Shown in pieces: positions 60,843 through 64,000 of a stretch of DNA of 64,000 nt (its first letter is position 1; every line of letters starts with the position of its first letter). The stretch is from positions 124,001-188,000 of the forward strand of contig QNGE01000889.1 in the NCBI GenBank assembly GCA_008508345.1, read 5' to 3'. This DNA comes from Paragonimus westermani (Eukaryota; Platyhelminthes; Trematoda; Plagiorchiida; Troglotrematidae). The notes under the pieces are model-generated. The model searched no databases. It saw nothing but the letters and a program-made list of their open reading frames with translations, and had not been told where the DNA came from. Both the position numbers and the translations under genes were made by a program.

Positions 60843-61004
60843 AAGCGGCCAGGGCTTGAAAATAACTTTTTCAAGTACTCTAGGATGTGAATGTCAACAG
60901 CAATTTGACTACTGCTGGAATGCTGCATACAGTCAACAGAAGCTAAAACTGAAGCCAGATTCAACACGCCCGTACGCCAAACCCAGCTGTCCAGAGACTT
61001 GCGA
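60843..61004 (-). CDS. Possible upstream exon of the minus-strand host gene
   Basis: A 162-nt open segment lies after a strong acceptor (nine T residues, then CGACGGGCCTAG before 61004) and ends at CTT|GTGAGAG. It begins at a third codon position and leaves two bases, so it cannot join exon candidate 1 (phase 0) directly; another exon would be needed. The residues SRKSLDSWVWRTGVLNLASV and AVDIHILEYLKKLFSSP look like folded helical protein, unlike the disordered exons downstream. No family recognised. Confidence 0.35.
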
Positions 61005-61924
61005 CTAGGCCCGTCGAAAAAAAAACCTAAACTGGGTTCTGGTGTTTGGTGCCCATCAGATTTCAACTTATTAGGTCAGAAAACAATAGATTATGAGAAG
61101 TTTCGTGTATTTTAGTTGCCCACTATGTCGTCAGTGCGTAAAACACATTGAAGTTCGCCAGGCCAAACTGTTGTAATGTTCGTTTTTAGGAGGAGCTGCG
61201 CCAAATTCAATGGCCAACTTTTCCAGGTGAAGTTCTCGGAGGCTGGCTTTCATAAAAGAAGCATTGGATGCAAGGGACAGCTCATGAAAAGTAGAAGCGT
61301 ATCTTCTTCGCAGCTTTCCCTTTAAGATGGGCAATGCACGAGCATGCTAAACGGTTGGAGCAACTCCTCGCATCAATATTCAGATTAACGAAATGGACAA
61401 CCAAGGTGGAGATGCAATTATTCCAACGCTTAGTGAAATACCTCAACGTAGCAGTGAGATGTGATCGAAACCCACGGCATGTGAGTTGTGAACAATACGA
61501 GCGATCGAGCGAGTCATCGCTCAACAAAACCGTGCGAACGGGTCAGAAATGCCAAGCAAAATCCACAACAGAAAGCTTCAGTCATACGCACAGAATCACG
61601 CATAAATGCGTACGACGTTTAAACGCTAAACTTGCTGCGTTGTGGGCTGAAACTCCGGTTCATAAAGGTACGCGCGTGAGCGGCGTAAAAACGCGCGAAG
61701 TGGACAATAAATGTCTTCCTTTACTGGATGAACTGTTGCTGCAAACAGTGGTCAGAAACCTAACAATTTTACTTGCGCACCGGAACTCGAAATAGTTGCA
61801 GGAAAGTTGTAAGCAGCCTGGATTTACATTGACGGAGTGCAGAACTCCTGTTGCCGCCACGCTTAGCAGTATTACAAGAAGTAGATAAGTGAACTGCGAC
61901 GAAAAGCAAGCAAGCAGTGAGCAA
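61005..61924. other. Unassigned stretch with open frames on both strands
   Basis: A 153-codon plus frame (61334-61795) overlaps minus frames (61131-61334, 61282-61527, 61660-61860). No reading shows a known domain, and I cannot choose between them. Confidence 0.3.
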
Positions 61925-62140
61925 AGTATATGAGGAATCAGTAACCTGACGAAGAGAGACAGTGGTAAGTAGTTTGCCAGATCCCGTCATTCAGAAGAGA
62001 CCCAATAACGAAAAATCTGGACTTCGGCTGGATTCGATTTAGTGTCAGGAACAGCACGTTCACAAGTCGCAAGTGTTCTATCATCTGAGCTACGAAGCCA
62101 TACCGAAAGTTCAGAAGTTTCACAGTTGGACTGAGCTATC
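61925..62140 (-). repeat. tRNA-derived SINE, copy 1
   Basis: Read on the minus strand it has a tRNA-like head: GGCTTCGTAGCTCAGATGA (A-box region, about 62098-62080), then ATCGAATCCAGCCGAAGTCC (B-box region, about 62040-62021). A tail follows that aligns with copy 2. Pol III boxes are at tRNA-like spacing. The T-arm and acceptor do not pair cleanly, so this is a SINE, not a tRNA gene. Confidence 0.65.
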
Positions 62141-62254
62141 CATCCAACCTACTGTGTCATGCAATCTACTAAATGATCCAGGAAAATAACTGCCCAATCC
62201 AGATTTCCCAATTAGCTCACACTGGAATCTACCAACGCCACCGGCGAGCATTGA

Positions 62255-62510
62255 ATTCGCAGTACTGATAAGTACTTTGGCGTGGCTTTGTAACTCAGCT
62301 GGTGGGGCACTTGCCCGCGTCTGGGCAGGTTGTTTACGTCGTTCGTTCGAATCCAGTTAAAATCCACACATTTTGTGATTGGATTTCCTTCAAATGGACA
62401 AAGACACACCAATAACTGCCACAGAGCTGCTCTGGTCATCATAGGTATTTATAACTTCGATCTGAATCGGACCGGGCTGTCATTGATCGTGAAGGTAACT
62501 CATGAATTAG
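62255..62510 (+). repeat. tRNA-derived SINE, copy 2
   Basis: On the plus strand, GGCTTTGTAACTCAGCTGGTGG (A-box region, 62284-62305) and GTTCGAATCC (B box, 62344-62353) match the head of copy 1. The sequence before the A box (TACTGATAAGTACTTTGGCG) and the tail (GCCACAGAG..CTCTGGTCATCATAGGTATTTATA) also align with it. It lies divergent to copy 1, 5' ends facing, about 115 bp apart. Confidence 0.65.
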
Positions 62511-64000
62511 CAGAGTAATAAATACATAAAAATGCATGGAGAAAAAAAGAAGCCATACGATGGAGATTCATGAAACAGGGTCCACAACTCCACAGATAAA
62601 AGAGCCCCAGTGGCTGGGATGCAGTCATGGTAATGAGCGTGATCAAATAACAGATTGGATGTCCGCGAAACCCCTAGTCAAGCACACGGCACCTCTCAGC
62701 CACTGCGGTAAAGTAGTTAAGGGTTCTGGACGCCCGACCACACCTTGCGACTTCAGTCGAGAGTAAGCATTCACATCAAACAATGCGCTACGTGGTAAAT
62801 GTTCCGTCCGCTTAAGGAAAGCATGACCTAACGGTTTTACTAATCAGCTGTGGGAGCAGAGATTTCTTACACACATCCTCGGTGGTGGTCAGCCCACTTC
62901 GACAAAAGTCGACTGGCAGAGATAAGTTCTCGAAAATTGACAGGTTGTATAAATCTCCTAGGCAGGCGAGCGAAATCCCTCAAAAGCGCGTGCAAATGTG
63001 CTGTAAAAGGCACATATATGTTTATGAGGAGTCCAATGGTGAAAAACGTTTACTTTGGTTGGTTTTCAATGACTGACATACACAGCATGTCCAAACATAG
63101 CAGGCCTTACACTACCTTGGCCATGAATTAAATCTGGAAGCCCGGAACGTTCACTAGGGACTCAGTCACCCACCCGTCACACTGTCTTATTCGGGGTCCA
63201 AGGGAGTGACACTAAACCGATCGTGAAGAAGCAGATTTGGGCGCAATAACAAAGAGAAGGCAAATAAACAGTAACGGCAGAAAGAAGGTTATAGAGAATG
63301 CACACTGGCACAAGGAGATAAACATTAACATACAATTCGCGCTAGTCCCGACATTTCCAGATAGAGGAGTGTCATTAAATCGTTGAATTCCTCCAGAACG
63401 TTCCTCTAGGGAGGCAAATAGGACTTGTGTGACATCATAAACAATATTAGTGAAATCAGTGTACTCGCCGTCCCAACAAGCATCACCAAAACCATAAACC
63501 GATGAGATCGCGCTACCTAAAAAGGTGAAGCGGTCATAAGATGACGGTCTGCAGCAAAAACAGTACGCCCAGAGCCAACAAAATCTCGTACCAACCTTTC
63601 GAACCTTGGAGGCGGCAGCTGCATCCCAAGAATATAAGCACTAAGTTGTAAACGAACTGGTAGGATTAGCACACCGTCTGCGTGAACAAAATGATGTCGT
63701 CAGAAAAACAAACAATCAATCACTCGGAAGAAGTTACACAGTAATATCCCTAAAAGACATTACCACCGTAGGTGAAGAACAAAGCTATGAAACACCTCTG
63801 GAGTATCAAAATAGCTGTGCAAAAATGTGTACTTCAAATCACAACGCGTACACAAGGATCCCAAAATTCGGTACGTTTCACTGCAACTGGTATAAACAGA
63901 AGGCATGACAAACAGCTAGGGCAAACACAGCCGTCACGTCTGAGAGCAGCTCAAAATAGAGACAGCGGCTTCGGTACTTGACATGAAATGAATCATGACT
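62511..64000. other. Right end, no gene recognised
   Basis: About 1.5 kb with short frames only (for example 62536-62766, 62850-63131). No domain, repeat or RNA gene that I can support. Confidence 0.4.

Noticed and set aside
61334..61795. 153-codon plus frame
   Set aside because: Overlaps equally plausible minus frames, no domain, no neighbouring evidence. Kept only as an unassigned stretch.
62280..62360. tRNA gene candidate with A and B boxes
   Set aside because: Arms do not fold as a proper tRNA, and a related, equally degenerate copy sits at 62.0 kb with a shared non-tRNA tail. It is a SINE head.

Overview
The window is repeat-rich eukaryotic DNA. It has no bacterial-style operons and most long stretches carry no open frame. 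The mix of elements suggests a parasitic flatworm, most likely a trematode (liver- or lung-fluke type): decayed RTE-class non-LTR retrotransposons with trinucleotide 3' tails, a Penelope-like element with a GIY-YIG endonuclease, a CsRn1-like Ty3/gypsy remnant, a mag/K02A2.6-like Ty3/gypsy element and tRNA-derived SINEs. That assignment is an inference from family resemblance; species cannot be fixed from here.

One feature looks functional as it stands: a complete mag-like Ty3/gypsy element (2603-6721, + strand). It has 157-bp LTRs that differ at three positions, a 5-bp target duplication (GTTTT), a primer-binding-like site, a polypurine tract and one uninterrupted 1284-codon Gag-Pol frame with all catalytic residues visible. 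The other elements are broken. RTE-like LINE copies lie at about 7.3-10.3 kb (-, near full length), 15.9-17.8 kb (-), 23.3 kb (-, 3' end), 24.1-24.7 kb (+), 33.7 kb (+, endonuclease piece), 37.5-38.2 kb (+), 38.4-39.1 kb (-), 43.9-46.8 kb (+, near full length), 47.2 kb (-, 3' end) and 51.9-53.0 kb (-). A Penelope-like copy lies at 35.4-36.9 kb (-). CsRn1-like remnants lie at 25.0-27.2 and 33.9-34.4 kb (+).

Beneath the repeats, the minus strand carries what looks like a large host gene with introns of 2.6 to about 22 kb. Seven exon candidates (55617-55995, 47861-48524, 41488-41950, 19089-19450, 14250-14573, 11594-11664, 1801-1990, in transcript order) have good splice sites. The four junctions where I see neighbouring exons all agree in codon phase. 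At least one exon is missing between 41.5 and 19.5 kb and one between 11.6 and 2.0 kb. The predicted protein is Ser/Asp/Glu-rich, probably largely disordered, and I cannot name it. Most mobile elements sit in its introns.

Smaller structures include a palindrome built from two SINE B-box segments (18161-18244), a roughly 210-bp foldback element inside an RTE copy (52502-52711) whose loop matches two dispersed repeats (18.7 and 31.7 kb), and a divergent pair of tRNA-derived SINEs (61.9-62.5 kb). I found no rRNA, CRISPR array, DNA-transposon transposase or clearly functional tRNA gene.
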